Positions 33,754 through 45,541 of a DNA stretch of 64,000 nt are shown here, in pieces. The DNA is from Adiantum capillus-veneris (lineage: Eukaryota > Streptophyta > Polypodiopsida > Polypodiales > Pteridaceae): positions 6,587,001 to 6,651,000 of the forward strand of contig CM043967.1 of assembly GCA_014529385.2 (NCBI GenBank), in the 5' to 3' direction. The notes under the pieces are model-generated. The model was not told the origin of the DNA, searched no databases, and was given only the letters and a program-made list of their open reading frames with translations. The translations under genes were made by a program, and so were the position numbers. Numbering within the stretch: the first letter of the stretch is position 1; every line of letters begins with the position of its first letter.

Positions 33754-35864
33754 CTAGCATGTATCGTCACTGTCTATGAAATGAAATTTATTGATATCAT
33801 AAAACTTTTTCTCAAAAGCACGGACACAAATGTCCAAATCCTTATCTAATCTATTCCTCTTCTTGTTTTTTATGAAATCAAGCCTACTAAAAGTCCTTTC
33901 ATCTTCGACACTACCAATAATCATCACTAAGGCAAGGTCAGCAAGCTTTGCATACTCAAAAATTTGAGACAACAATTGAGGAGCTTGGGACAACTTTTTC
34001 CAAAGAAAAGTGACAGTTACCTCTTTTGCATACTCCAGTGGAGTCTTTGCAACATGTGCCTTCATTGTTGTAGTAAAGAAGGAAGATTGGGAATCTAGCT
34101 TCTCTGCGTCCAAGATAGGACCATAGAAGCAACCACCCACTTCTCTTTGAGTGCAATATGTGGCATGCAAAGTCTTCAAATGCCTTAAAAAATCCACTTC
34201 ACATGTTAGAGAGTACCAAAATTGTGGATAGATGTTGGAAAATGCTTCAACCAAGTCATGTGATGGGAATCTTTCATTGATTTCTTGCACCAAAAAAATA
34301 GCAGCAGCATGGCATTCCCTTTTCACATGCTCAATATTCTCAAGAAACACATTATTGGACACCCCTTCCCTTCTAGAATGTCTCACACCTTGACCTTCAA
34401 ATCCACCCTTCACAGTTATAAACATATTATTGAGGACAATACCTAGCTCATCTTTCTCATTAAAATCAAGCCAACTATCACTCTTAGAACCATACACAAG
34501 GCTAGTCCACATTTTGAACTTTGGCCCTTGAAACCCCAATTGTAAATCATACATTTCTTTCAAAACCTTCTTAGTATTTTCAATGCATTCAACAAAGTCA
34601 AGTACATATACATCTCGAGCTTGAGACAACTTCACAAGCATATGAATGCGTTCCAAAAGAGGGAGTACACATGGTATTCCTAGAATAATTTCAATGTCTA
34701 CCAACTCTTCAAAGACTCTTAAAGCATCCACATTATCTCCACAATCCTTCTTCATTTTCAAAACCAAAGTGCGATATTCCTCATATAGTCTTAGAATGGG
34801 CTTATATAAGGAAATCCATCGCGTTTCAACATCCCTTAGAAGTTTTCTAACTTTGCTCAAACCTTCGGCCTCTTTCTTGTACTCACTAAGTCTCTTGGGA
34901 GACCTAGAGAAGTAATTATAGACATCATGGATGACACCTTCTATCTTAGAAACTAAAGCAACCTTTGATATTATTTTTCCAGCCAAATTTGTTCTATGTG
35001 CCATGCAATGGATTCCCAAAACAAAAGGAGCATACTCTAATGTAAGACGAACAATCAATCATGCACGATTTCCTTGAAGAACACTTGCACCATCACACCC
35101 AACACACATTAACCTTCCTCCTAAATCGGTACTCCCAATACCTCCAAACACTTTCAAGTTCTCTATTACCAAGCTTAACAAGTTTTCATCATTAGGAGAA
35201 CCATCAATCTTAGACAAACAAAGGTAATTTACTTCTCTTCTATAGTTCTTCACAGTATACACATACATTGCCATCCATTGTGTGTTGTCATTTGCTGTGA
35301 CTTCATCTAAACTCAAGGAAAAAAATGAACTTGCATGCACATTACGTCTCACCCTCTCTTGAAACACACCATCCATGCATTCTGCCATCTCCCAACCCGA
35401 AGTGATAGACCAATGCTTGGTCGGTAAGGAAGGAACTCCAAGGAATGCATATAAATATTGATTTCAAGGAAAATCATTCATGGGTCTCCCTTTGTTGAGA
35501 AGATAAAAAATGCAAGCAAATTGGGGTTTTTTAGCCAAAAACATTTGGCTAGTTTGTGTATGCATGTAACACTCAGTTGTTTCTTGATTTGCCTCAGTCT
35601 TAAGCAATTCATCATATTTTTTCTCATTCTCTTTGTGTTTATTTTTTGTAGCCCAAAATACACTATCCACCTCTTCTCCCTCAATTACAATTTTTGCATA
35701 GCGTTTCCCCTCGTGCTTCTCTAAAGTGTCACGCTTGGAATCCATTATACGGGGCCTCTTGTCTATAAGCTCACATACCTTGCACCTCACTTTCCCTTTA
35801 CCCTCTACTTGCTCCGCCCAAGGAAAGTCAACAAGCCACTCTATACGAAAGCTTCTAGATGCAT
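33754..35864 (-). pseudogene. hAT transposase, main part, two internal TGA stops
   Basis: One - strand frame runs from the Tat insertion point (35,864) to a stop at 33,754, interrupted only by TGA at 35,464-35,466 and 35,059-35,061. Order of parts: a Cys/His region (VRCKVCELIDKRP ... LEKHEGKRYA) that may be a BED-type zinc finger; SLDEVTANDNTQWM, with a candidate first catalytic Asp; VGCDGASVLQGNRA, with the second; HCMAHRTNLA, the conserved C-x-x-H; a long helical insertion domain; and the C-terminal dimerisation signature SVEDERTFSRLDFIKNKKRNRL. hAT transposases excise and reinsert the element via terminal inverted repeats. The N-terminal exon is at 45,032-45,258, beyond the Tat insertion. 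Confidence 0.85.
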
Positions 35865-36077
35865 TGACGGGAGCAAAGCGAACCCCGAACCCCGACGGCC
35901 TCTAAAACACCGGGGACCGAATGGCGCGCCTCGAGCCTGTCATGGTAAAGCAAACAGGGGGCACCACCTAGCTTCAGCGGCTAGGACGCAAACAACACAC
36001 CACCATAACAAAGTTTTCATCCAAGAGAGATGGATGCTTGGGAGTAATGATGAAAAGGAAAGGGAATGAGATCAAGT

Positions 36078-36108
<31 letters not shown>

Positions 36109-37420
36109 GGTATAGCGGCTTAGTACTTAGGCATCACAAAAGGATGGCGAATCCGCACACCCTTCACATATACACAAGCTCACTCCAAAACACAAGACTA
36201 GGTGGCGATTCCGCACACCTCACATGGGCAAAACATTGCAAGAAAACATACTCACAAAACCTCAAGCTTTATTTAGAGAATTAGGCGATGAAATGGGGAG
36301 CATAGGGTAGGGGAATGAGAAGGGAGAGAGTGGTAGAGCACATGGCGGATAGGTGGGAGTTGATGGCCAAGACTCGCACGAGGATTATGGCCATCATCCT
36401 TCATTTAGTTTCCCTTCATCTTCCATAGCCAAGGGTGTAGAGGTCATGCTCAAGACAAGCATGGTGATTGCGGTGATGGTGATCGTGTGGGTGTGTGTGT
36501 GTGCACTAGGCACACACAGTGCATAGTGTGTTCTTTGGTGATGTTGTGTGTGTGTTTAGTGTGATGGTGACCCCTCTTTATATAGGGGAGGAGGGGGGGG
36601 AGAAATTCTAGAATTTAGAAATGAAGAAATCATTATCTACATAGGCCATGTGACTGTGGGCCCCACTTGTCTGGCTGTGTGTATATGTGCCAGAACAGCA
36701 GTCTCATGAGAGAGAGACTAAGAGAGAGAGATGGGTTGATGAAAAAAAGTGAGAGGTGACATGGAGAATAAAGTAATTACAAGAGGGGAGAGAGAGGAGT
36801 GTGTTCAGAGGTGAATCTGTGTGCAGATGTGTGTGAACACAAGAAAAATCAGGTAACCACCGGGTGGGGATGGGTCTGTGGGCACCTTTTTTAGTGAAAC
36901 TGAGTGTATGTGAGTGTGGGGGAGGTTATTTAGCTACAAGACAAGATACATGGTGCCCTTTAGAGAGAGGGGGGGGTATTTGGGTCATGGGATATGATAG
37001 GAGAGAGAAAGGGGGGGTGGGGTATACTATTTTGGAAGATAGGGTAAGTTGCATGTGAGTTAGGGTGCATTATTGGTGAGTTAGAATGCATTATTGGTGA
37101 GAGGTGGGGTAGCTTGAGGGGAGAGAGAAAGGAGAAAGGACAAGGGGAAGAGAGAGGGGGTTGACCTTTTGAGTGGAGGAGAGGAAAAGGGACACACGGC
37201 GGGGCAACAATGAAGAAAAAAGAAGGCAAGGTGGGGATGGGCTGCCCCGCAGGCATGAGGTGGCCTATTTTACCTTTCTCATATATTTACATAATCATAC
37301 TTTATTTTTTTCTTACTTTTTCCAATGTCTTTTATCACTCCCTCCCTAAGAGGGGGTTTTCATGGGGTGGGGACGAGAGAAGAGGGGTATGGGAGCTTGG
37401 CTTGTGAAAAGCCCCCATCA
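35865..37420 (-). repeat. 3' LTR of the Tat element
   Basis: It begins TGACGGGAGCAAAGCGAACC and ends AAGCCCCCATCA on +. By eye it differs from the other LTR at about ten positions plus small length changes in GA runs, so the insertion is recent compared with the decay around it. Confidence 0.93.
36576..36584 (-). promoter_or_regulatory. TATA box in the 3' LTR of Tat
   Basis: Same TATATAAAG as in the 5' LTR. It would direct transcription out of the element into the hAT 3' part. Confidence 0.55.
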
Positions 37421-37440
37421 TTAGCCCTCCCCTTTTGGCT
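37421..37440 (-). promoter_or_regulatory. Polypurine tract of Tat
   Basis: On -, AGCCAAAAGGGGAGGGCTAA lies immediately before the 3' LTR. It primes plus-strand DNA synthesis. Confidence 0.65.
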
Positions 37441-37568
37441 AGAGGCATTCATGTCTCTAGCTCATCTGTTTGATCATTATCGTCGGAGGTGGCGGCTCAT
37501 GGTGTGTCCTCATCTGGAATGTCAATAGGTGGAGCCTGGTCAAATCGAAGAAAATAAGGTTTAAGTCG

Positions 37569-40193
37569 CTAACCATTTACCCTGGTTTTATGAAGTTTTC
37601 CATCAGCCTCCATAAGCTGGTAGCTTCCATTGGCATACTTTTTCCTGACAATGAAAGGACCTTCCCATCGGAGTAGGAGTTTCTTATCCTTGCGCGTGTC
37701 GAAGCGATTGTCGTAGAGGAGCACCAACATTCTTTTCTTCAATTCTTTTTTCCGGAGATGCTCATTAAAGCTAAGCCGTCTATGCTCTGCTTGTGCTACA
37801 TAATAATTTATTGCTTCTTCTCTGTCCAGCTGCAGTCTTTCCAAGTTGATGATGTGATCTCTCAAATGCATGTTGGGCTGTTGAAGCTGGCTTGCCATTA
37901 CTCTGAGACTTTGTAGTTGCACTTCAATGGGCAAGATTGCTTCCTTACCAAATACTAGATGATACGGTGTGAATCCCAAGGATGTACGAAATGAAGTTCT
38001 GTAGGCCCATAAAGCTGGTAGTAGATACTTATCCCAGTCTCCAGGATGATTGTTTACCTGCTTGGTAATAATTTTAGAAACCATTCCATTTACCTTTTCA
38101 ACTAGGCCATTACATTGAGGGTAATATGGTGAAGAGTGCCTCCTTGTAATGCCCAGTTTCTGCATTAATTCTCCTACCAAGTCTGCTCTGAAACCTGGCC
38201 CTCTATCAGAGATGATCTCTAAAGGTGTGCCAAACCTACAGCATATGTGCTCGTAGATAAATTTAGCTACCTCTACCGCTGTGATTCTAGTGGTGGCTAT
38301 AGCCTCTGCCCATCTAGTCATGATAATGTAGAATTTTCCTGAGTTGGCCCTAGGTAATGGCCCAATGGCATCGATACCCCATTTTTCAAATGGGCCATAT
38401 GAGAGAATAGGTGTCTGTGGTTCAGGCATAAGTGACCTAGTGCCGGCCTTTTGACACAACTTACATGTTTTGCACCAGTGGTGTACATCACGGTTGAGGC
38501 TAGGCCATATGAAGCCTGCCTGCAAGATTTTCCTACTTGTTATGTCTAGGGCAAAGTGACCACCACAAACCCCATCGTGACAACTAGCAATTACTCCCGT
38601 GATTTCCTGAGAGAGAGGGACCTTCCTGAGTATTTGGTCCTTACCCTTACAGTACAAACCGTCATTGATGAGTCGATACCTTGTGGCCTTCCGCGTCAGC
38701 CATTGCTTCTGTCCGTTTGTTAAATCTGATGGGCATTCCTCTGTTTCCAAAAAATGCATGATGTCAGGCAAGGCATCACTTCCTTGAAATAGAGGGAGCT
38801 TTAGTTTTATTGCTCCAACCACCACTTCCTGTAGTCTTTCACTTGCTAGGGCATCTGCTTCTTGGTTTTGAGCCCTTGGGATATGGTGTATTTGAACTTC
38901 TTCAAACTTATCCAACAAGGTTTTTACACCATTTAAGTGAGTCCTTAAACTAGTATTCTTGCATGTCCATGCTCCATTTACTTGCCTTACCAGAAGTAGA
39001 GCATCCCCAAATACATTAAGGCGTTGTACACCTTGCAAGACGCACCATTGTAGACCCTTGGTTAGTGCTGCATACTCAGCTTCATTGTTAGAATGTGAAT
39101 CTAACAATTGGCCCAACGAAAATACCTTTGTCCCTTTGTCATCAAAGACCACTATGCCTGCAGCTGCTTTGTCGGACGCTCGCTTGTAGGCTCCATCAAA
39201 GTAGAGAGAGTATGCTCCTTCTACCATCGGTGGTACCGGAGGTAATCGGACTTCTCCTTCCTTAGATTGCTTCTCCTTCCTTTCAAAGACTTGGTAGGTC
39301 ATGAGTCCCCCCAAACTTGCCCTTGTCGTGATTTCTACCTGTACCGTGTAGTCAAACTCTTGCAGACGAACTAGCCATTTAGTAATTCTAGCAGACACAT
39401 CCATGTGTTGTACAACATAGGGAAATATTTCATCCGTGGTTAGAATCACAAATTGCTTAGGCAGCAAATATGACCTAAACTTTGTAGTTGCAAATCTAAG
39501 AGCTAGGACTAAGTGTTCCACATGGGTGAAACCTTTCTCTCCTGCTGTCATCATTCGACTAGAGAAGTAGATTGGCCTCATGAAAGATGTCGTCGTATCC
39601 TTTTGGAGTAGCACAGCCCCCAATGAGTCATCACCAACACTTGAGGTGACATAGAATTTTTCATCCCACTTAGGTGGTGAGATAGTTGGCAGAGTGGCTA
39701 AGACCTCCTTTACCTTGTTGTAGTGATGTTCGCTTTCCTCGTCCCAAGTGAAAGTTGATCTTTGAGTGAGTTGTTGCAGTGGTAGAACAAGTTGTGATAG
39801 TAGATATATGAATCTACTTAAGTACCTCACCTTCTGTAGAAAAGAGACCAGTTGACGTGCGGTCGTTGGTGAAGGTAGGGCTATGAGTGCGGACACCTTA
39901 CTTGGGTCGGCGTTGATACCTTTTGCTGAAATTTCATGGCCTAGTAGAATGACTTTACTCTCCCCAATGTAGCATTTATCCACATTTAATTGCCCACCTA
40001 GGCTCTGCAACCTGGCCAAACCTTCAGTTACCTTTTCTAAATGTGAAATACGGGAGCTATATATACAAAAATCATCAATGAACACTCTTATGGATGTTCC
40101 AAAGAACGGTTGAAAAACATATGTGACATATCTTTGGAATGTGGCAGGTGCATTTGTGAGACCAAATGGCATAACCCTGTATGCAAAACAACC
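37569..40193 (-). CDS. Tat pol, part 2: RT, two RNase H domains, integrase
   Basis: Long uninterrupted frame of about 870 codons. Order: RT palm with MPFGLTNAPATFQR and FIDDFCIYSS (catalytic DD), the retroelement RNase H (FYVTSSVGDDSLGAVLLQKD ... LALRFATTKFRSYL), a second RNase H (YSLYFDGAYKRASDKAAAGI ... NNEAEYAALTKGL ... NQEADALAS), the integrase zinc-binding region (HDGVCGGHFALD ... CKTCKLCQK) and the integrase core (WGIDAIGPLPRAN ... IISDRGPGFRADL ... SPYYPQCNGLVEKVN). It ends near LLRWEGPFIVRKKYANGSYQ, a GPF-type tail, with a TAG at 37,569 in the following segment. The dual RNase H is the hallmark of Tat elements. Confidence 0.92.
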   Translation of the reverse strand, partial: GCFAYRVMPFGLTNAPATFQRYVTYVFQPFFGTSIRVFIDDFCIYSSRISHLEKVTEGLARLQSLGGQLNVDKCYIGESKVILLGHEISAKGINADPSKVSALIALPSPTTARQLVSFLQKVRYLSRFIYLLSQLVLPLQQLTQRSTFTWDEESEHHYNKVKEVLATLPTISPPKWDEKFYVTSSVGDDSLGAVLLQKDTTTSFMRPIYFSSRMMTAGEKGFTHVEHLVLALRFATTKFRSYLLPKQFVILTTDEIFPYVVQHMDVSARITKWLVRLQEFDYTVQVEITTRASLGGLMTYQVFERKEKQSKEGEVRLPPVPPMVEGAYSLYFDGAYKRASDKAAAGIVVFDDKGTKVFSLGQLLDSHSNNEAEYAALTKGLQWCVLQGVQRLNVFGDALLLVRQVNGAWTCKNTSLRTHLNGVKTLLDKFEEVQIHHIPRAQNQEADALASERLQEVVVGAIKLKLPLFQGSDALPDIMHFLETEECPSDLTNGQKQWLTRKATRYRLINDGLYCKGKDQILRKVPLSQEITGVIASCHDGVCGGHFALDITSRKILQAGFIWPSLNRDVHHWCKTCKLCQKAGTRSLMPEPQTPILSYGPFEKWGIDAIGPLPRANSGKFYIIMTRWAEAIATTRITAVEVAKFIYEHICCRFGTPLEIISDRGPGFRADLVGELMQKLGITRRHSSPYYPQCNGLVEKVNGMVSKIITKQVNNHPGDWDKYLLPALWAYRTSFRTSLGFTPYHLVFGKEAILPIEVQLQSLRVMASQLQQPNMHLRDHIINLERLQLDREEAINYYVAQAEHRRLSFNEHLRKKELKKRMLVLLYDNRFDTRKDKKLLLRWEGPFIVRKKYANGSYQLMEADGKLHKTRVNG

Positions 40194-41819
40194 TCATGGC
40201 GTGATCAAAGTGGTTTTTAGCTGATCTTCCAAGGCTATGCGTATTTGAAAGTATCCAGAATAACCATCACAGACGGTATAGCATTCAAAACCCGCTACTT
40301 CATTCAGAATTTCATCCAAGAAAGGGAGAGGAAAGTGGTCTCTCTTTGTAGCTGCATTTAGTGGTTTGTAGTCAACACAGACCCTCCACTTACCATTCTT
40401 TTTAGGCGTCACCACTATGGGTGACACCCATTCTGAGTTTTCTACAGGATAGATGAATCCCGCCTCCAGCAGTTTCCTTACCTCGGCCAAGAGTGCCTTT
40501 TCTTGTATGACCCCCAATCGTCGTAGCTTTTGCACAACTGGTTTTACCCCTTCCTTCAGCTTAATATGATGTTCCACCACTGTAATGCCTGTGATTCTTT
40601 CATAGTTGTCAATGAACAGGTTAGGAAATCCCATCAACATTTGCAAAAAACTATCTTTCTCCTCAAGTGTTAATTCCGTAGACAACATACCCTTCAACCT
40701 ACTTCCTCCTAGGCCAGGTGATTTGCTCTCGTCTTCATTGGGTTGCCCTTTTGGTGATGGATCACCAGTTGTGCTTACCCTTTGTGGATCCTTCATAATG
40801 ATACCCATCACATCAATGGAACTGTCACTTTCGTCGGTGGATGTGGTCTCCTCCTCAGAACTGGAAGATTCGCTAGTGGTTTCATCTGCCGATGTTTCCA
40901 GATTCATTTGCTTCTGCTTGCCAATCCTCATGTCATAGTAGACTGTCTCGCCTTTCTTACCGGTCATGCGTAGAAGGCCAGTACCCCAGTCCTGTTTTGC
41001 CTTCATGGCCATCAACCATGGCCTTCCCAAAATTAGTGGATAGCCCTCCCCCTTAGTAGGCATTACAAAAACATCTACCTCTACCTCAGTGTTGAAAGCT
41101 TTGATTTTCATGGCACTTACCACACCCACACACTTTACTTTTGCGTTGTTTTCCATCTTTGCCTTGCATGGAGAAGGCCTATCAACCTCGAGCCCTAATC
41201 GAAGCATCATAGCTTCGCTCATTACACAGATTTGTGCACCTCCATCAATGTAGGTGTTTCCAACCCTCTTTCCTTTTATGTTTACGTCGACAATTGGAAG
41301 GATGTCATCCATGTTGCATCCCGAAATTGCTCCGGCTACCTTTGTTTTGGAGCGTCTTGTACTTACCATTTTAGACCATTGTCGCCTTAATTTTGGTGCA
41401 AGATGTAGCAGTTGTGGCCATGTAATCTTCGGTCTTTGCTCTACCACATCCAATGTTAGATCATAGGGCTTAGAACTTTCCCCTAGCTGGAAGTCGGTGA
41501 TGCCCAATTTCCGTCGTGGCCTGGATGGCCTCTTGCTAGTTTCTCCTCTCATGCTTCTCTCATTATCTGATTGTGTAGCTTTCTCCCTCCTAGCTCTTTT
41601 CACAGTCATGGCTTCAAGTGGTTCTAAAAAGGTTACCTTCTCCTTACCCTTGTCCCTCTCCTTTGCTCTGGGTGGATCCACTACTATGGCTTTTCCTTTC
41701 TCTTCTAGCCTTATGATGTTTACAGGGCGATCAGGTGGTGGGGCTGGTGGAAGAGGTGGGATGGATGCTTGTAGTGGTGTCTGGGGTGGACTTAGAATTT
41801 GTGTTGGTGGGGGTGGTGC
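40194..41819 (-). pseudogene. Tat pol, part 1: protease and start of RT
   Basis: Open from after the TGA at 41,820 to TGA 40,194. A Pro-rich stretch is followed by a retropepsin-like domain: NTYIDGGAQICVMSE, where the active-site triplet reads D-G-G, then YPLILGRPWLMAMK, the flap-distal ILGRPW motif. RT begins with EAGFIYPVENSEWVSPIVVTPKK and WRVCVDYKPLNAATKRDHFPLP. The TGA at 40,194 falls in the conserved segment before GCFAYRVMPFG. Confidence 0.85.
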
Positions 41820-42642
41820 TCAGGGTGGGGGTGTTCTTTCTCTAGGGGGTGACAATTGGTTCCTCCTACCTCCTCTATTATAGTTTTGTCGTGGTTTGGG
41901 ACAGTAGTACATACCGTGACCGTCTTCTCCGCAGTTGTAGCAATGATACTCCCTGTTTTGTCGTCGTGCTCTTCCAGGGTCTTGATCTCTTTCTTGACTC
42001 CTCCCTTGTTGTATTAAGTGGACAGACAAATTCTACAGTTGGTCAGTAATATGGTCGACGCGATGTTCCTGATTCTGTTGATTCGGTTTCTTTGGCTTTC
42101 ATTCGCAGCTTCTTGTCTTTAAGGAGAGCAATCTCAACGGCTAACTCGTACGTAGCCGGGAATCTACCTTTCACCTTCTCCTTGAGAAGCGGCCATAAGC
42201 CATGCGTGAACCGATCTTTTTTTAGGAAATCGGGTGCAGCTTCCCCCCTAGCCAGTGACTCAACCCACCGTTCCCACAAATCCACAAATTTGGACTCATA
42301 GGTGGCATATTCTAAAAGACCCTCCTGCTTCAAGTCTCTCAACTTGTCCCACAACTTTTCTGAAGTGGTACCTCCCCCAAAGCGCCTCTTAAAAGCGGTT
42401 TTTAAGGGTTCCCAATCATCCTTGGTTGCTTGTGGAAGTGCATTGTACCATGATCTAGCTTCTAGCTTCATGAGATGCTTAAAGATTCTAACCCGGGATT
42501 CATTCGTATCTTTGTTGCTCACTACACATGCTACTTCAAAGTCATCTAGGAAGTCTGTTACCAAATCCTCCCCCTTCTTTCCTTTAAATGTTGGAAATGC
42601 TACACTTGCCATGATTACTGAGAGAGAGCTAGAAAGACACAC
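41820..42642 (-). pseudogene. Tat gag with CCHC zinc knuckle
   Basis: The frame 42,642-42,043 carries the plant gag domain (FPTFKGKKGEDLVTDFLDDFE ... ARSWYNALPQATKDDWEPLK ... FKRRFGGG). It stops at a TGA (42,043). The knuckle CYNCGEDGHGMYYC follows in a shifted frame (42,029-41,820) before another TGA at 41,820. The knuckle has all four ligands. One frameshift and two stops separate gag from pol. Confidence 0.8.
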
Positions 42643-42696
42643 TGCTTAACTTGCAAAAGTTTTTTTTCTTCTTTACAAGGAGACGTGTATACCCTC

Positions 42697-43398
42697 TTAT
42701 ACTAGGACATAGATTAAAACTTCAAACGGTACATTGCCTTGTACCAAAGGTAAGACAAATGGTTGATCTGATGCCAGAACCTCCAAAAACCGCTCCCCAC
42801 CCGGCATGGTGTCAATGACGTGCTGGTAGTGAGCCTTCAAATCCAGTATTACCTTGATTGAGCGTACACGTGTTGGTATGTGTGATCTGTCTTGAGGTAG
42901 GTTGTACTGATTCATGTGAAGCTTAGAGGTGCTTAGTCACTGTCCAAGCTTGTGGGAGAGGGTGGTGTTCTTTCCTGAAACAAACTCAGTAGATCCCTAG
43001 TTTCTCTAGTGAGAGTGTGAGCCAATGCTTCCGTTATCTGTGTTGCAGCATCAGGTGCGACTTGAAAACTGACTGTGATAATTACCTCGGTGACTTGAGT
43101 TACCTGATTCTCAAAGTAGAATAGTGTTGATTCTCTATTGTGTAGAGCTCCTTCCATTTTGTTGTTGTGGGTTGGTTGTAAGTTGGGGACATGGTTTCGA
43201 CCTTCTCCTTCTTCTTCTTGGCACTTGGCCTATGTATATCCACTGGGTTTGGCGTGTTGGTTGACTCTCCCACTGCAAATCGATTACCGTTACGCCTCGC
43301 ACTCGAGCTTCGATAGAGATGCGGAGTTCGTCTAGTTGTGCTTCGAGCTCTTCTTCTTCTGTCGTCCAATTAGCAAATCCTACTAGCCATTCATCCAT
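42697..43398 (-). CDS. Small upstream reading frames of Tat before gag
   Basis: Three overlapping or adjacent - frames (43,135-43,398; 42,933-43,157; 42,697-42,915) occupy the space between primer site and gag. The first has a Glu-rich helix and an Arg cluster (RRRRRRSK). The others have no known domain. Extra ORFs upstream of gag occur in Tat/Ogre relatives, so they may be one broken ORF. Function unknown. Confidence 0.35.
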
Positions 43399-43455
43399 TC
43401 ACAATAGTTTAAGGGTTTCAGTCTTGTAAACTGAAGGGTTTCATGAAAAGATCCT

Positions 43456-43471
43456 CAGTGGGGGCACCAAA
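43456..43471 (-). promoter_or_regulatory. Primer binding site of Tat
   Basis: On -, TTTGGTGCCCCCACTG follows the LTR end CCCGTCA. Position and TGG start fit a tRNA primer site. I do not assign the tRNA. Confidence 0.6.
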
Positions 43472-45031
43472 TGACGGGAGCAAAGCGAACCCCGAACCCC
43501 GACGGCCTCTAAAACACCGGGGACCGAATGGCGCGCCTCGAGCCTGTCATGGTAAAGCAAACAGGGGGCACCACCTAGCTTCAGCGGCTAGGACGCAAAC
43601 AACACACCACCATAACAAAGTTTTCATCCAAGAGAGATGGATGCTTGGGAGTAATGATGAAAAGGAAAGGGAATGAGATCAAGTGAGAGAGAGAGAGAGA
43701 GAGAGAGTGAGGGAGGGGGTATAGCGGCTTAGTACTTAGGCATCACAAAAGGATGGCGAATCCGCACACCCTTCACATATACACAAGCTCACTCCAAAAC
43801 ACAAGACTAGGTGGCGATTCCGCACACCTCACATGGGCAAAACATTGCAAGAAAACATACTCACAAAACCTCAAGCTTTATTTAGAGAATTAGGCGATGA
43901 AATGGGGAGCATAGGGTAGGGGAATGAGAAGGGAGAGAGTGGTAGAGCACATGGCGGATAGGTGGGAGTTGATGGCCAAGACTCGCACGAGGATTATGGC
44001 CATCATCCTTCATTTAGTTTCCCTTCATCTTCCATAGCCAAGGGTGTAGAGGTCATGCTCAAGACAAGCATGGTGATTGCGGTGATGGTGATGGTGTGGG
44101 TGTGTGTGTGTGCACTAGGCACACACAGTGCATAGTATGTTCTTTGGTGATGTTGTGTGTGTGTTTAGTGTGATGGTGACCCCTCTTTATATAGGGGAGG
44201 AGGGGGGGGAGAAATTCTAGAATTTAGAAATGAAGAAATCATTATCTACATAGGCCATGTGACTGTGGGCCCCACTTGTCTGGCTGTGTGTATATGTGCC
44301 AGAACAGCAGTCTCATGAGAGAGAGACTAAGAGAGAGAGAGATGGGTTGATGAAAAAAAGTGAGAGGTGACATGGAGAATAAAGTAATTACAAGAGGGGA
44401 GAGAGAGGAGTGTGTTCAGAGGTGAATCTGTGTGCAGATGTGTGTGAACACAAGAAAAATCAGGTAACCACCGGGTGGGGATGGGTCTGTGGGCACCTTT
44501 TTTAGTGAAACTGAGTGTGTGTGAGTGTGGGGGAGGTTATTTAGCTACAAGACAAGAGACATGGCACCCTTTAGAGAGAGGGGGGGGTATTTGGGTCATG
44601 GGATATGATAGGAGAGAGAAAGGGGGGGTGGGGTATACTATTTTGGAAGATAGGATAAGTTGCATGTGAGTTAGGGTGCATTATTGGTGAGTTAGAATGC
44701 ATTATTGGTGAGAGGTGGGGTAGCTTGAGGGGAGAGAGAAAGGAGAAAGGACAAGGGGAAGAGAGAGGGGGTTGACCTTTTGAGTGGAGGAGAGGAAAAG
44801 GGACACACGGCGGGGCAACAGTGAAGAAAAAAGGAGGCAAGGTGGGGATGGGCTGCCCCGCAGGCATGAGGTGGCCTATTTTACCTTTCTCATATATTTA
44901 CATAATCATACTTTATTTTTTTCTTACTTTTTCCAATGTCTTTTATCACTCCCTCCCTAAGAGGGGGTTTTCATGGGGTGGGGACGAGAGAAGAGGGGTA
45001 TGGGAGCTTGGCTTGTGAAAAGCCCCCATCA
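43472..45031 (-). repeat. 5' LTR of the Tat element
   Basis: Direct copy of 35,865-37,420 with the same ends. On - it is followed by the primer binding site, so it is the 5' LTR and drives transcription toward lower coordinates. Confidence 0.93.
44185..44193 (-). promoter_or_regulatory. TATA box in the 5' LTR of Tat
   Basis: On - the sequence reads CCCCTATATAAAGAGGGG, a strong plant TATA element. The copy in the other LTR is at 36,576-36,584. Transcription would start about 30 bases further along -. Confidence 0.65.
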
Positions 45032-45258
45032 GCATTATAATCTTTCCAAGTGCGTTTCTCACCTACTTTATCCTTTCCCTTTCCCTTGGTGGTTTTTCTA
45101 CATAACGCATTTGAATTCCCAACTTCATTTGCATGCATCGCATTCAAACCCTCATGCAAAACATGGGTGGCATGTGGCTCTGTACTAGCAACATTTGAAG
45201 AACCAGAAAATGACTTAAACTTATATGAAGCAGGTACCTTAAGGTTCTCTGATGCCAT
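45032..45258 (-). pseudogene. hAT transposase, N-terminal part separated by the Tat insertion
   Basis: Starts MASENLKVPASYKFKSFSG at 45,258, directly after a TTGTAG acceptor-like end on -. It runs to KRTWKDYNA at the Tat boundary, where the continuation DASRSFRIEWLVDFPWAEQV is found at 35,864 downward. A ser/his-rich and a lysine-rich stretch suggest a nuclear-targeting N terminus. The 45,259-46,624 stretch upstream is the 5' region of the transposon and holds no other gene. Confidence 0.7.
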
Positions 45259-45465
45259 CTACAAGTATACAAGAATAAATTCATGGAATGTAAGTGCTTA
45301 ACAATAAGGTAGAAGAATTTTTTAGCTAGTAGCAAAGAAACATACCTTTGAGAAGAATCATTCGACGTTCGGACTAAAAATATCTTGTTCGGACTAAAAA
45401 TATCTTGATAGCACGTAACCATGCAACTTTCTCTAATCACAAAAGAAAAACATGTAGAATCTTCT

Positions 45466-45470
<5 letters not shown>

Positions 45471-45539
<69 letters not shown>
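45471..45539. repeat. (CT)n microsatellite
   Basis: Uninterrupted CT run of about 69 bases in the hAT 5' region. Frames across it are not genes. Confidence 0.98.

Positions 45540-45541
<2 letters not shown>

Larger units (their letters stand above)
35865..45031 (-). mobile_element. Tat-lineage Ty3 LTR retrotransposon, nearly complete
   Basis: Two direct LTRs (35,865-37,420 and 43,472-45,031) flank a 6-kb internal region on - with gag, protease, RT, RNase H, a second RNase H and integrase. The sequence GCAT precedes the left LTR (35,861-35,864) and follows the right one (45,032-45,035), consistent with a 4-5-bp target duplication. The second (archaeal-type) RNase H and the absence of a chromodomain place it in the Tat group of plant Ty3 elements. 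It interrupts the hAT transposase frame. Confidence 0.92.

Noticed and set aside
36864-37256. LTR-internal frames, also found in the second LTR at 44,475-44,867
   Set aside because: Low-complexity Gly/Pro-rich frames in non-coding LTR sequence, duplicated simply because the LTR is.
40606-42649. Plus-strand frames opposite Tat gag-pol
   Set aside because: Antisense shadows of a long conserved coding region.
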